From positions 20,130,199 through 20,194,198 of the forward strand of contig NC_045127.1 in assembly GCF_007655135.1 (NCBI RefSeq): 64,000 nucleotides of DNA, read 5' to 3'. The stretch's first letter is position 1. The number at the start of each line of letters is the position of its first letter. Shown here in pieces: positions 36,425 to 47,973 of this stretch. Position numbers and translations under genes: made by a program. The stretch is from Punica granatum. Taxonomy: Eukaryota > Streptophyta > Magnoliopsida > Myrtales > Lythraceae. The notes beneath the pieces were generated by a model, which saw only the letters and a program-made list of their open reading frames with translations, searched no databases and was not told where the DNA came from.

Positions 36425-37146
36425 ATGCACTTTAATTGGCGTGCACCTTCTCAGGAACGCAGTGCACCTTTATTTCCGCAATGCACTTTAATTGGCGTGC
36501 ACCTTCTCAGGAACGCAGTGCACCTTTTATTTCCGCAATGCACTTTAATTGGCGTGCACCTTCTCAGGAACGCAGTGCACCTTTATTTCCGCAATGCACT
36601 TTAATTGGCGTGCACCTTCTCAGGAACGCAGTGCACCTTTATTTCCGCAATGCACTTTAATTGGCGTGCACCTTCTCAGGAACGCAGTCCACCTTTTATT
36701 TCCGCAATGCACTTTAATTGGCGTGCACCTTCTCAGGAACGCAGTGCACCTTTATTTCCGCAATGCACTTTAATTGGCGTGCACCTTCTCAGGAACGCAG
36801 TGCACCTTTATTTCCGCAATGCACTTTAATTGGCGTGCACATTCTCAGGAACGCAGTGCACCTTTTATTTCCGCAATGCACTTTAATTGGCGTGCACCTT
36901 CTCAGGAACGCAGTGCACCTTTGTTTCCGCAATGCACTTTAATTGGCGTGCACCTTCTCAGGAACGCAGTGCACCTTTTATTTCCGCAATGCACTTTAAT
37001 TGGCGTGCACCTTCTCAGGAACGCAGTGCACCTTTATTTCCGCAATGCACTTTAATTGGCGTGTACCTTCTCAGGAACGCAGTGCACCTTTATTTCCGCA
37101 ATGCACTTTAATTGGCGTGCACCTTCTCAGGAACGCAGTGCACCTT
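36425..37146 (+). repeat. 56/57-bp tandem array, 13 copies
   Basis: Units contain GCACTTTAATTGGCGTGCAC, CTTCTCAGGAACGCAGTG and CACCTTTATTTCCGCA. Starts fall every 56 or 57 bases, the extra base being one T in the CACCTTTTATT variant. Copies are almost identical, so the array expanded or homogenised recently. Because the unit is stop-free and not a multiple of three, it creates a ladder of overlapping 74-93-codon frames that are not genes. Confidence 0.97.
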
Positions 37147-37244
37147 ACAAACCCGCCGAGCAAGCGCTTGTGCACTCCGCAAGTCCACTGGGTAGGCGCC
37201 TTTGAACCATGCAGTTCATTCGGTATGCGCCCCGTGCATATTGC

Positions 37245-37355
37245 AAACCCTTCGGGTCAATCCCGACTTTACCGGGGTTAATCCCCTTCGGGTCAATCCC
37301 GACTTTACTTTCTGCACTGGGTCAGTCCCCGTCGGGTCAATCCCGACTTTAATTG
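37245..37355 (+). repeat. Short GGGTCAATCCCGACTTTA repeat, 3 copies
   Basis: TCGGGTCAATCCCGACTTTA recurs three times, with inverted symmetry GGGTCAATCCCGAC inside each, just before the PPT region. Confidence 0.75.
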
Positions 37356-37550
37356 CCTATCTCAGCTCTGTTCCGGACTCTACACGTCTATTGCGTGCAT
37401 CTCACTATATCTCCATTTTATTAGGTACAACATCCCACATATCCAAAGTAAGAAGGAGAAGGCCAAATAGGAAATTCCACCTTGATCATTGCTATCAAAC
37501 TGGGGTGCTTCTGAAATCTTTGGCTGCATCCTCTACTCGAGCAAGCAGTC

Positions 37551-37564
37551 AAAGAGGGGTAAGC
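37551..37564 (+). other. Polypurine tract of the 16.5-kb element
   Basis: AAAGAGGGGTAAGC lies directly before the 3' LTR start TGTCAG at 37565, the expected place for plus-strand priming. Confidence 0.7.
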
Positions 37565-40500
37565 TGTCAGCACCCCATTTTGGCTCACCATTCCAAACAA
37601 CGATATTAGCAATGATCCAAGTCACGACTTGAGCAGAATACAGAAAACGGCTCGGCAGAGCAAGAAATCACTATTCATCCTCAAGTCGGCAAAATTGAGC
37701 AAATGACCCATGGACGTGGCAGAAGGACTCCAAGGGTCACCAAAAGGCAACAGAGCGACCAGAGAGCTCAACAATATCCAAAACCGACATTTTCAGTATA
37801 TCACACGGACGGTACTATTTTTCGATAGTTCGTTCGGTCGTCGGAAAATAACCAATATTGGACTCCAAAAATCCACTTCAATGCCAAATAGATGAAAAGT
37901 GTCCCCAAAGGCATTTTGCAAATCATCTGCTCTATACAGAACAACTTTCTGTATACAGACGACTTTTCAGTGGAAGTCCAAAAATGCCGATTTCCTGGAG
38001 AAAAGTTAATTCCAAATATCAGACGCGGCCATGCCCCATCAGCACACAGAGCATGAACAATGCTTCAGATTGTCTCTTGGAAGTCACACGGACACTTCAA
38101 ATGACTTCCGAACGGTAAAACAAGCATACCCCTCTTCAGAAGAGCATAGCCGGAGAATGGTCTGATGGAATTACGGCAAACGAAGTTCATACCGCATTGC
38201 CCGAAAAACTCTAGCAGACATTCACAATTGGGCAAAACAGACAGCAAAACCCTTTTCAGTTTCCCGAGTAACCTCCATGGAGCGGAAATGGCCATTTTCA
38301 GTGGAAATCCATATCCGGAGGTCCTCTTTGGGGAAACTTGACGCCAAATGCTTACGTTACACAATGCTAGCCTTCTCAAGGCTCAATGTGGAATCGTCGG
38401 AATAAATCACACGACTCATCTAGACCTCCCGAGTAGTGCTTTAGAGGTCTCAAATACACTTTTCAAGTCCTTGGAGGTTTGATCTCAACAAACAGAGATT
38501 ACAGTAATCTCCGGAGTGCCCAAGCAACTCAGAAATCATCCTAAGAAATCCAGTTTCGGCCTCGTAGGACGTCTCCGGCCCCACGTTAGCATTACCGGCT
38601 TAAGGGATAATTGTTCACGTTGTCTGACAATTTATGTCAAAATGACCAACGTGAGATGCAGACACAAGATATGCTGTCAGAAGCGGACAACTTCGATCTG
38701 GTCATCTGCAATGAGCAAAACCGGCTTCCGAGCCTCATATGCTTCCGGGGCATTTCTCCATGAAAAATGCCAATCTCAGGCTCATTAAACCCGTTTTCTC
38801 GTGCATATCGACAATTCAACGTTCAATTCGAACCACGAATTTCGAATACGCGACCAATCAAGACCCGAGCTTTCTCCCGGATTCTTCTCTTAGGCCGTGG
38901 GACCCACGGATCAGGCCTAGCCGCCCCATCCTTGCTCTAGGTGTCCTCTCCTTTGTCTTCTGCATCTCCATGAAGATAAGAAGACAACTTGCACACTTAT
39001 CCCCTAAAATATCTAAGTGTTTCATTCTTGCACTCCAACTCCCCATCAATGCTCATTAATGTTTTATCTCTTCTCCATCAATGCCACTTGCAAGAATATC
39101 TTCTTCCTTCATTAAAAATATTCGGATCTCCTAATCCATGCCCCTTAATTGCACTTTTCTTCACTTAATTGCACTTAAGCATTTCCTATATATACTTTCT
39201 AAGTCATTAACTTAAGGAGACACCTTCAAGCACTCTCTCTCTAGCATTTCTCACTCTTCAAAAGCTCTCAAACTCCATAGCAAACCGCAGCAAGCTTCAG
39301 CCATTTCCAGCAAGCAAAACCAAGCAAAACCGGGCAAAGTCTTAAGTCGGAATCCCTCCCGGCTTGAATCCAAACTTTACCAAACTTCATATCCCATATG
39401 TTTTCGACCCCCTTTATCCATTTCTGAGCTTAGATTTTAAGTTTGAAGCCTCTAAGCCATAGAACCAGCCTTGAACAAAATCTGGACAGATTTGGTCCTT
39501 CTCGGGTCAAAAATGTCAAACCGGGTTTCAAGCCTTTCCAAGTCGGTTTGAGCTACCAAAACCCATCAAACACCTCCCCACACAACCCTAGGGTGTCAAG
39601 AAGTCAAGAAATCCAAGAAAAACCCGTCGGTTTAACCCCAGGAAGAAGAAACAGCCTGACTGCCCAGTCGGGTCGAAATTTCTGACTGTTTGTGCGGTTT
39701 TCTTGCAGATCGGGTCGATCCGAGACTCTTTTCGGAAAACGACCACCACATCCACCTCCAGAGGTGAGTTAGTAGTCGGGAGCCGTTGGCCTTGCTCAAA
39801 AATTCCATCGGGAACCTCCGTAGCGACGTCCGACCCGACTGGTGCCAGACGGGTCCGAATTTCCAGACGTGCTCTGTTTTCCGTGATTTTTGCAGGGCTG
39901 TACGGGTCGACCCGATAACTCTGGGACCAAACGACCACCACAGTCACCTCCGGGGGTCAGTTAGGAGTCAGGAGCCGCTGACCTTGCTTCTAAATTCCAT
40001 CGGAAGCCTCCGTGGCGACGTCCGACCCGACTGGTGCCAGACGGGTCCGAATTTCCAGACGTGCTCTGTTTTCCGTGATCTTTGCAGGGCTGTACGGGTC
40101 GACCCGATAACTCTGGGACCAAACGACCACCACAGTCACCTCCGGGGGTCAGTTAGGAGTCAGGAGCCACTGACTTTGCCTCAAAATTCCATCGGGAGCC
40201 TCCGTGGCGACGTCCGACCCGACTTGTGCCAGTCGGGTCTGTCCAGCATTCCAGCCGGATCTGTTTGGTGCCATTCGGGTCTGTTCAACGGAAAACAGCC
40301 CAAACCCGACCCATCAACGGTCCAACCCGACTCTTGAAGGTCCCATCCCGCATCTCGGGATTAGGTATGACCATTCCCGACTTAGAGGAGCTAGGACTTT
40401 TACATTCTCGTTGCGTTTATGGAGTTATAAGGGGTTTTATGTATGTTTTATTTTCAAGTTTTAATCTTTATGCATTTTCCATGTTATATCATGCATATTT

Positions 40501-43063
40501 ATCCTTGATTTATATGCTAGCATGTCGAGAAACACTTGGATCGTAGTCGAAAAGAACATCCCGACCCGGGAAAGGCAAAGAGCTCACGGGTTTCCCTCCA
40601 AGGGAGGTGACCGAATGCTCTCTTGCTCCTTTTGGGCAAAGAACGATCTTCTTGACCCGATCCAAGCTTGATTCCCGAGTTTCATCGTATTTTCTCACGT
40701 GCATGAAGTCGGTATTGTTTTATCGATTCCTTAAATAACTTGTTTGTGCATGTTTCCATGTTCGAATGCGTTATTCAAATCATGGCAATACCGACTTTCG
40801 TTTAATCGTGTCATTTATAATGTTTGTCGTTTAAGCATGCGAGAAATGATTCGAAACAAGACGGGGAAACCTCGTGGAACCCCATTCGGGCCATGGGACC
40901 TCTCGGCTATCTCCAAGGAGAAGTAACCGAGAGCCTCTTAGACTCGTACGGGTTGCATGAGGCTTCCTCTTCCCGTTTTGAGTCCGTTCTCGGCTTTCGT
41001 GTAATTTGCAATTTACATTATCGTCACAATATCGCATGAAAATGTCTTTTCAAAACAAAGCATGCATGGATTCGAGTATCGATAACTCATTCGGGTCCAT
41101 TCGGTTACGAGGGTAGTTTCGGTCATTAGACCAAATTATCCTCGATCCTTATGGAATCGTCTTGGTCGTCGAGTCGCGAATCGTTTTCACAATTAATGCA
41201 TTCGGCACAACCCTTAAGCATTAATTCCACAAACGGGTTAATCAGGACACTCACATGATTAAACCCACTTCACACTGATAAAGTTTACACGATTTGGCCA
41301 TTAACTGATAACTCGCGTCGACGAGTCGTCAAATGACGTTGGTGCCCTTTTCAAACTTATCAATTTCAAAACCCGAAACGCGCGGTCCGATGTAGCATGG
41401 ACGTCTGAAAAGGGCTTCTGTGTCTCAACTTAAGTTTTTACCTGATTCCAGGTAGCTCAGGTCAGGATACAGAAGATCTTTCTAGATCACTTCCGGGCAG
41501 ATCGACCGGTTCTTTGGCTTTTTCGGGGTTCTTGCACAACCCTGGACGATCCAGGGATTTGGTTGACACCGGCTACAGGCTGAGGTGGCCCGCACTGCGA
41601 TGTTTCCCCTTTTCTGAAAAACAATTTTTAAATAAAGGGCAAAATCGTCTTTTCACAATTCAGCGACATCCTCAGGGTTAGCATGACAGAAACACTACAG
41701 TACGGGATAAGAACGGGCTACTTGTTCAGGTGCAGGTTCATCTGCATAGCCTTTTTCTATCTAACTGATGAGTTTCTGTCATCCTAACATAGACTCAGGT
41801 AACTAGAACGGTTATCTCTGTCAGAAAACATGCAAAATGCTGATTAACCTTTCACTCGACCTAACCAAACACTAGATAATGGTTAGGAGGAATTCTAGAT
41901 TCCAAATCTAGAGTCAAAACACGAGTTTGGCTAATTCAGTGGAAATTCAGTGTCACAATACAGAACAACTGTAAAAGCAATCTACACACACGAGATTTGA
42001 CTCTCTTTTTCAAGTTCTCAAAACAAAGCCAAATGCTAAAACATTGGCACGTGCTTGTTTGTCTAGGGTAGGATTTGCATGCCAAAATACCCCGGATTAA
42101 CAACTTGTTAAAACACGTACACTCGATAATAACAAACACCTTGTCTGTTATTTGCCTGATGCGTGTTATCTTTCCGCACCTATTTGCCATGCGGGTCAAG
42201 CTTGATCCCTAGGCCGAATAATATTAGGGTTCAACGCCCTAATCATCGAGCACAGGGTTCAATACCCTAATCAACACTCACAGGGTCCAACGCCCTATTC
42301 AGTGAGAGCGTCCATTGAATTTCAGTTCTTCGGTCTTTTCCCTAAACTCACGGTGAGTTAGAGTGGAATAATAACCGAACGCGAAACGATTGGAATTCGA
42401 CCCTTTTGTAATTTGTATTTATTGTTTTCGAGAGCATTGTAAGGATTTTATTTTGTACATTTATTCTGTAAGAATTCCAGTCGGTGAGCGAACGGTCCAA
42501 GAGTCGAATTAATCGAATCGGTCTAATGCTTGCCCAGATACAAGTAAATCCAAGAACTCGCGGTTCTGGTTCACGCAGGGATTCAACCTCCATGGTTCGA
42601 TGATCTGTAACGTAAGATTGTGAACCAATTCCCCGACACACGGGTTTACTTCTCTCTCGGCTTCTCCACCGACATCGTTTAATTCATCGAAGTTACGGTG
42701 TCAAAACGTGTGAGTCGAGTGCACCCTAATTCATGCGGTAAATAAAACAAAAATGCAAGCCTAGCAAACCAGAGTACCGAAAGGGCGTGAGGGATATAGG
42801 CCCACACGTAACATGAACCCCCGAACACGGATTTTCCGGTTCCGTACAGACCAATGCCTTAACGACAAACTAGGTGTTCCATACCCCTAGACCCCGGGTA
42901 ACTTATCCGCCCTCGACCTTCGGGTCGTAAAATGATAAGTGGCGACTCCTTCTCTCACGCGTGTCCGTCACACGTCCCCACGGGAAGGTGGACACCCCCA
43001 AGCCGCGCGATCCAAAAGCGCGCAATGCGGGCCCCGACAAGAGTCCACATTCGGGTCCGTACA
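37565..43063 (+). repeat. 3' LTR of the 16.5-kb element (5,499 bp)
   Basis: Full-length LTR with TG...CA ends. It retains the 1,798-bp segment 40080-41877 missing from the 5' LTR. That segment has counterparts in the minus-strand relative (reverse of ~25300-26600), so the long form is ancestral. The many small frames in it are not genes. Confidence 0.9.
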
Positions 43064-46000
43064 ATGGGTGCACGGGAGGACATCAGGCGCGCGGGCGTGC
43101 GACAGGGCACGCGGGCGCATGCGGCAGGGCAAGCGGGCGAGCGCGGCAGGCTCGCGGTCGTGCGGCAGAGCACGCTAGGGCGCGCGGCACGGTGCGCGGC
43201 TGGGTGCACAACGGGTGTACTGTTCACCCGAGAGCACGTCATTCACCCGAAATCACGTAAATGACCTGAAATGATGAGCAAATGATTTCAAACAAAAAAT
43301 CTAAGTTCATAAATGAACTCCTTGGGTCCAAAACATGTGGTCCATGGAGTTTGAGAATTTTTGAACTTCAGTCGGGATGATGAACATCGGCTTCCGACTT
43401 AAGAAACTCAAAACTTTCTTAGGGTTTTCTTCGGTTTTTCTCTCTTGGTTTTGAAGTGTTGAAGCTTGCTGGTTTTGGCTATGGAGTTGAGAGTTTTTCT
43501 TGAGGGAGAAAGCTTGGAGAGAGTGTGCAAGAAGAGAAGTCATTAACTAATCACTTTTGGGCAATTTATAGATAAAACTAATGAGCAATTAAGCAAAAGC
43601 AAGTGCTCTTAACCCCTTGGATTAAGCTTGGATGGTTTGATTAAGAAAATATCAAGTCTCATCTTCTTCCATTGCATTAATGAAGAAGAGATAAGACATT
43701 GATGAGCATTGATGAGGAGTTGAGTGTTGTCTTCAACCTCTCCAAGATATTTTGGCTAAGAGAGGGCAAGTTGGCTTCTTGCATTGAATAAGAAGAAGCT
43801 GAAATTTCTAATGTATTGAGGAGAAATCGGGAGAAAGCTCGGGTCTCGATTGATCGCGCATTCGAAGCTCGTGGTTCGAATTGATCGTCGAATTGTCGAT
43901 ATACGCGAGGAAACGAATTTAATGAGTCCAAGATTGGTATTTTCCGTAAGAAATTGCCAAATGTCTGTATGAGGCTCGGAAGTCAGTTTTTCTCCTTTTA
44001 CGCATTCAGAGCGAGGTTACCCACTTCTGACATCATATCTTGTATCTGCATCTCACGTCGGTCATTTTGACATAAATTGTCAAATTACGTGGGCACTTGA
44101 CCCTTAAGCCGGTAATGCAAATATGGAGCCAAAGATGTTCTAGGAGACTGAAACTGGATTTCTCAGATTGCTTTCTGAGTTGCTTAGGTGATCCGGAGAT
44201 CACTGTGATCTCTGTTTGTCGAGGTTAGGCCTCTAAGGACATGAAAAGTGTATCTGAGACCCTTAAAGCACTACTAAGGGGGTCTAGCTGAGTTGTGTGA
44301 TTCATTCCGACAACTCCACATTGAGCCTTGAGAAGGCTAGCACTGTGTAAGGTAGGCATTCGGCGTTAAGTTTCCCCAAAGAGGACCTCCGGATATGGAT
44401 TTCCACTGAAAATGACCTTTTGTGCTCCTCGGAGGTTACTCGGGAAACCGAGAAGGGTTTTGCTGTCTGATTTGCCCAATTGCGTCTGTCCGCTGGAGTT
44501 TTTAGGGCAGTACATGGTCAACATCATTTGCCGTTATTCCATCAGATCAGTCTCCGGTTATGCTCTTCCGAAGAGGGGTATGCCCGCTTTGTCGCTCGGA
44601 AGTCATTCGGGGTGTCTGTATGGCTTCCAAAAGATAATCTGAAGCACTGCTCGTGCTCTGTATGATTGTGGGGCATGGCTGCATCTGATATTTGGAATTA
44701 ACTTTTCTCCGAAAAACCGGCATTTTTGGACTTCCACTAAAAAGTTGTCTGTATACAGAAAGTTGTTCTGTATAGAGTAGATGATTTGCGAAATGCACTT
44801 GAAGACACTTTTCATCTGTTTGGCATCGATGTAGATTTTTTAAGTCCTATATTGGCTATCTTCCGATGGACGAGCGAACTATCGGAAAATAGGATTGTCC
44901 ATGTAGTGCATTGGAAATGTCGGTTTTGGACATTGTTGAGCTCTCTAGTCACTCTGTTGCCCTTTGGTGGCCCTTGGAGTCCTTCTGTCGTATGTACATA
45001 TCATCTGCTCAATTTTATCGACTTGAGGATGAATAGTGATTTCTGGTTATGCCGAGTAATTTTCTGTGATGATGCTCAAGTCGTGACATGGACCACTGCA
45101 GATAATGCAGTTCAACTTGGTGAGCCAAAATGGGGTGCTGACATTATTCCGTCAAGGTTGGATGCACACGGGGTCCGTTTCGCATGGATTTTCTTTCTAT
45201 AAAAAAATGACAAGGAGCACATCCAAACACAAATCATGGAAATGATAATAACAAAATCACATCAACATTTAATTATCAGTTTTTAGCTCAAGTGGGTCGA
45301 TTAAGCCGGTTTTGACTCTTTTAATCAACTTTATTCCTTTAAGCTGAGTAAGCATGGAGTTCGGTTCGTGTAGATTCATTCTAATTTCATGCAACCAATT
45401 TTGATCTCGATATTCACTACGTCCATTTCATGTTTGGGTCGGTTCTTATCACCATACATCTCGGTTTCAACAAGTCGAGTTAATTTAACGAACCGATTTG
45501 TGCTATTTCAATCAAAATACACATTTCACACAACCATCATGCATGCAAACACCAAATCAACCAAAAGGAAAGCCCTATATGTGATACTAAGTCCGAGTTG
45601 TATACCTCTCCTGAGTTATGTTGGAATAACCATTGGAAACCTTGAGTAACACACGAACTCGGGCGAGAGGGAACTGCTCAAGCTCAACACAGTAGACTCG
45701 GGCGATCGTAACCTCGGAAATCGGTTACAACGAACTCGAGCTTAAGAGGGAAACTCATGCTACAACCACAATGGCTTAAGAGGGTTCAGTAGAGGCGGCA
45801 GAAGCTGAGCCATGATGGTCAGCAGTGAATGAGAGAGACAACAAAAGCGATTAGGAATTTGAAGGACAGGGACATTCGAGAGAGAGATTCAACTGTTAAT
45901 GAGAGGGATCGAGAGTGAGTTTAATGATCTGGGGTCAGTGTGAGATGAGAATGAGAGATGGTGAGCTGAGTGTCAGAGAGATTGAGTGAGACAAAGAGTG

Positions 46001-47949
46001 TACGGGCTGGAGAAATTGAGTGCAAAGGAGAATGAGAGTGAACATCGAACATGATGGCGAGTGGACTGAGATGAGGTGAGTTGGGGGAGTTGAGGGAATG
46101 AGCTAGAGAGATTGAAAGACATAAAGTGAGTTGAGGGATTGTAAGGGAGTGAGCTGAGGGATTGAACTGAGTTACCGCCTCATTTTCTTCTATTCTCTTC
46201 GGTTTTTCTTTTCTGTTCTGTCCGTTTTCTCTTTTTCTCTTATATTCTGTCAATTTTTTTTTCTTTTCTTCGAGCCTTAGATAAGGATAGAGAGATGGAG
46301 AGATATGGGGTCAGACCACGGAAGATCTTCTAGGCATTTCTTAATCAAAGTGACAGAAAAAATCAGTCTCGTTTGCTCTCTTGTGAAGTTCCTCAAGTCT
46401 GCTCTTCACCTGGTGACTTGAAAGGGAAGAAAGGCAGAAGGAAAGGTGATGTTCCATAGAGGAAGAGAGGGAAAGAGTAAGAGAGAGAGAGAGAAGAAGA
46501 AGAAGAAGATAAGAGAGAGATCGAGCACAGAAGAGAAAAATCTTGGAAAATCAACCCTGGAAAGCAGAAGGATTACAATGAGTTACATAGATGAAAATGT
46601 GATAGAGTTACAAATCTGCCCTCTGTTTTGACTAAGGGAGGGAGAGAAGAGGCCGAGAGAGAGAGAGAGAGAGACCGAGAGAGAGACAGATTGAGAGAAG
46701 GAAGGATGTGTGAAACAAACGATGATGAAGATTACATGAAGATCGGCTGCACAGGACGACGCTGAGATTCCTTGCGGCGGGTAGAGCTCCTTGTTTGACC
46801 CGCAAGAAGGAACAAGAATAAAAGAAAGAAAACCGAATAGAAAGAAGAAGATGAGGAAGAAGAAGAACAAGGAGAAGATCGAAAAGGTGGTAGAATCTGG
46901 GTCGGCCAAGTTGGACATTTGGTCAACCATTCTGCCACCCTTTTTTTTTATTATCAGTACGCACGTATTCGGGTGAAATTCAATTTCTCGGGATCCATCG
47001 ACATTTTTGGAATGAAAATTTCGAAATTGATCTCAATTCGAAAAATAGTCGGCTTCATGAAAACCCCAATTTGCATCAACGGAGATCGAATTGCTCTATT
47101 ATTTTCGAAATTCAATCCTTGAAATCAGATATCCGAAAAAACATTTCGGAACCACTGTTGTTTTCAGAAAAATTCGAGGATCGGCATTATGCAGAAAAAT
47201 ACTCTTTAAGCCCGAGAATCGTCCCGAATTTTGAAAATTGAAATCAATGCACGTAAGGCCTATAATTCTTGTTTTTTTTTCAATCGAACGTCCGAAAAAT
47301 AATTCGAGATCACCATCGTGTTCATAAAAATTTTAGAACCAATATAATGTGGAAAAATATTTTTTTTTGGGCCCTGAATATTGTTATGAATTTTGAAAAT
47401 GGAAATTAATGCAAGTAAGGCCTAAAATTATTGTGTTTTTAATCGGATACTCGAAAAATGATCCGGGACCACCATTGCATTCAAAAAAATTCGTGGACTA
47501 ATATTATGCAGAAAACCCCTTTTTTTAGTCCTGAGTTTGTTCCGAATATTGAAAATCTAACTTGACGTGCGTATAATCGGAAAATGTCTTGTGGAGTATT
47601 TTTTTTTTCTAAAAGATAAAATATTGGGGTTGAATTAAAGAAATGCCTTGATTTTAAAAGCCATGAATGCTCTAACAATTAGTCAAAAATACTTTCCCTC
47701 AATGGGTGACGGAAATGGTAATTTTGCCCCTGCTCCTCGTGATTGTGCTAGGTTGTCGATTTTGGATTCTTATCGCATTGTAGTCCTCTGTGGCTTGTTC
47801 TTAGGGCCGTCAAGTTGACATGGTCGACCCGATTGTAAATAGTAACCTGATGATTGCCCGGTGGTTTTCTGTTACGGTTCAAGGGTTGTCGTTAGAAGTG
47901 TTATCAATGCCCTCCCTTGGAACCGGTGGACTAAAACGAGGTGCTAACA

Positions 47950-47973
47950 GGTGTATGCCCTAGAGGCAATCTG
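47950..47973 (+). mobile_element. Copia LTR fragment between two insertions
   Basis: GGTGTATGCCCTAGAGGCAA plus TCTG continues the LTR interrupted at 20319 and is itself interrupted at 47973. The continuation (ATCTGTCATTAG) is at 51130. Confidence 0.8.

Larger units (their letters stand above)
26609..43063 (+). mobile_element. Complete non-autonomous long-LTR retrotransposon, 16.5 kb, TSD ATGGG
   Basis: Both boundaries are clear: LTRs start TGTCAGCACC and end GTCCGTACA, and ATGGG flanks the whole (26604-26608 and 43064-43068). 5' LTR 26609-30309, PBS at ~30312, internal region 30310-37564, PPT 37551-37564, 3' LTR 37565-43063. The internal region encodes one recognisable protein, a DUF7745-like ORF with a frameshift. 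No gag CCHC, protease, RT, RNase H or integrase motif is seen, so it must depend on another element for movement (LARD-type). It sits inside the LTR of an older relative in the opposite orientation. Confidence 0.88.
22530..45143 (-). mobile_element. Truncated minus-strand relative (TGTCAGC subfamily), split by a younger element
   Basis: The LTR starts on the minus strand at 45143 (TGTCAGCACC), runs to 43064, resumes at 26608 and ends at 24132 (GTCCGTACA), about 4.55 kb in all. A PBS (TTGGCGACTCCGCTGG) follows at 24129-24112. The internal part 22530-24131 matches 30310-30620 and about 32500-33260 of the plus-strand element in reverse, but lacks the DUF7745-like ORF, the rest of the interior and the 3' LTR. 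TTATT occurs at both outer edges (22525-22529 and 45144-45148), a possible TSD. It is inserted in the LTR of the older solo copy. Confidence 0.7.
20320..47949 (-). mobile_element. Solo LTR of a long-LTR family (TGTTAGC subfamily), split by nested insertions
   Basis: On the minus strand the LTR starts TGTTAGCACC at 47949 and ends GTCCGCACA at 20320. It is flanked by the 5-bp TSD GGTGT (20315-20319 and 47950-47954). LTR sequence proper is 45144-47949 plus 20320 to about 22529, together ~5.0 kb; everything between is a later insertion. No PBS or internal region belongs to it, hence solo LTR. Purine-rich GA stretches at 45830-46700 and several spurious frames lie in it. Confidence 0.75.

Noticed and set aside
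36425..37146. Possible CRISPR array
   Set aside because: The units are contiguous, with no distinct variable spacers, and the context is a plant retrotransposon.
36436..37281. Seven overlapping 74-93-codon frames with repeated CTFSGTQCTF/FNWRAPSQERS-like peptides
   Set aside because: They are by-products of a stop-free 56/57-bp tandem array read in rotating frames; no independent coding evidence.
46446..46631. Basic Lys/Arg/Glu-rich frames around 46400-46980
   Set aside because: Produced by GA-rich low-complexity LTR sequence.
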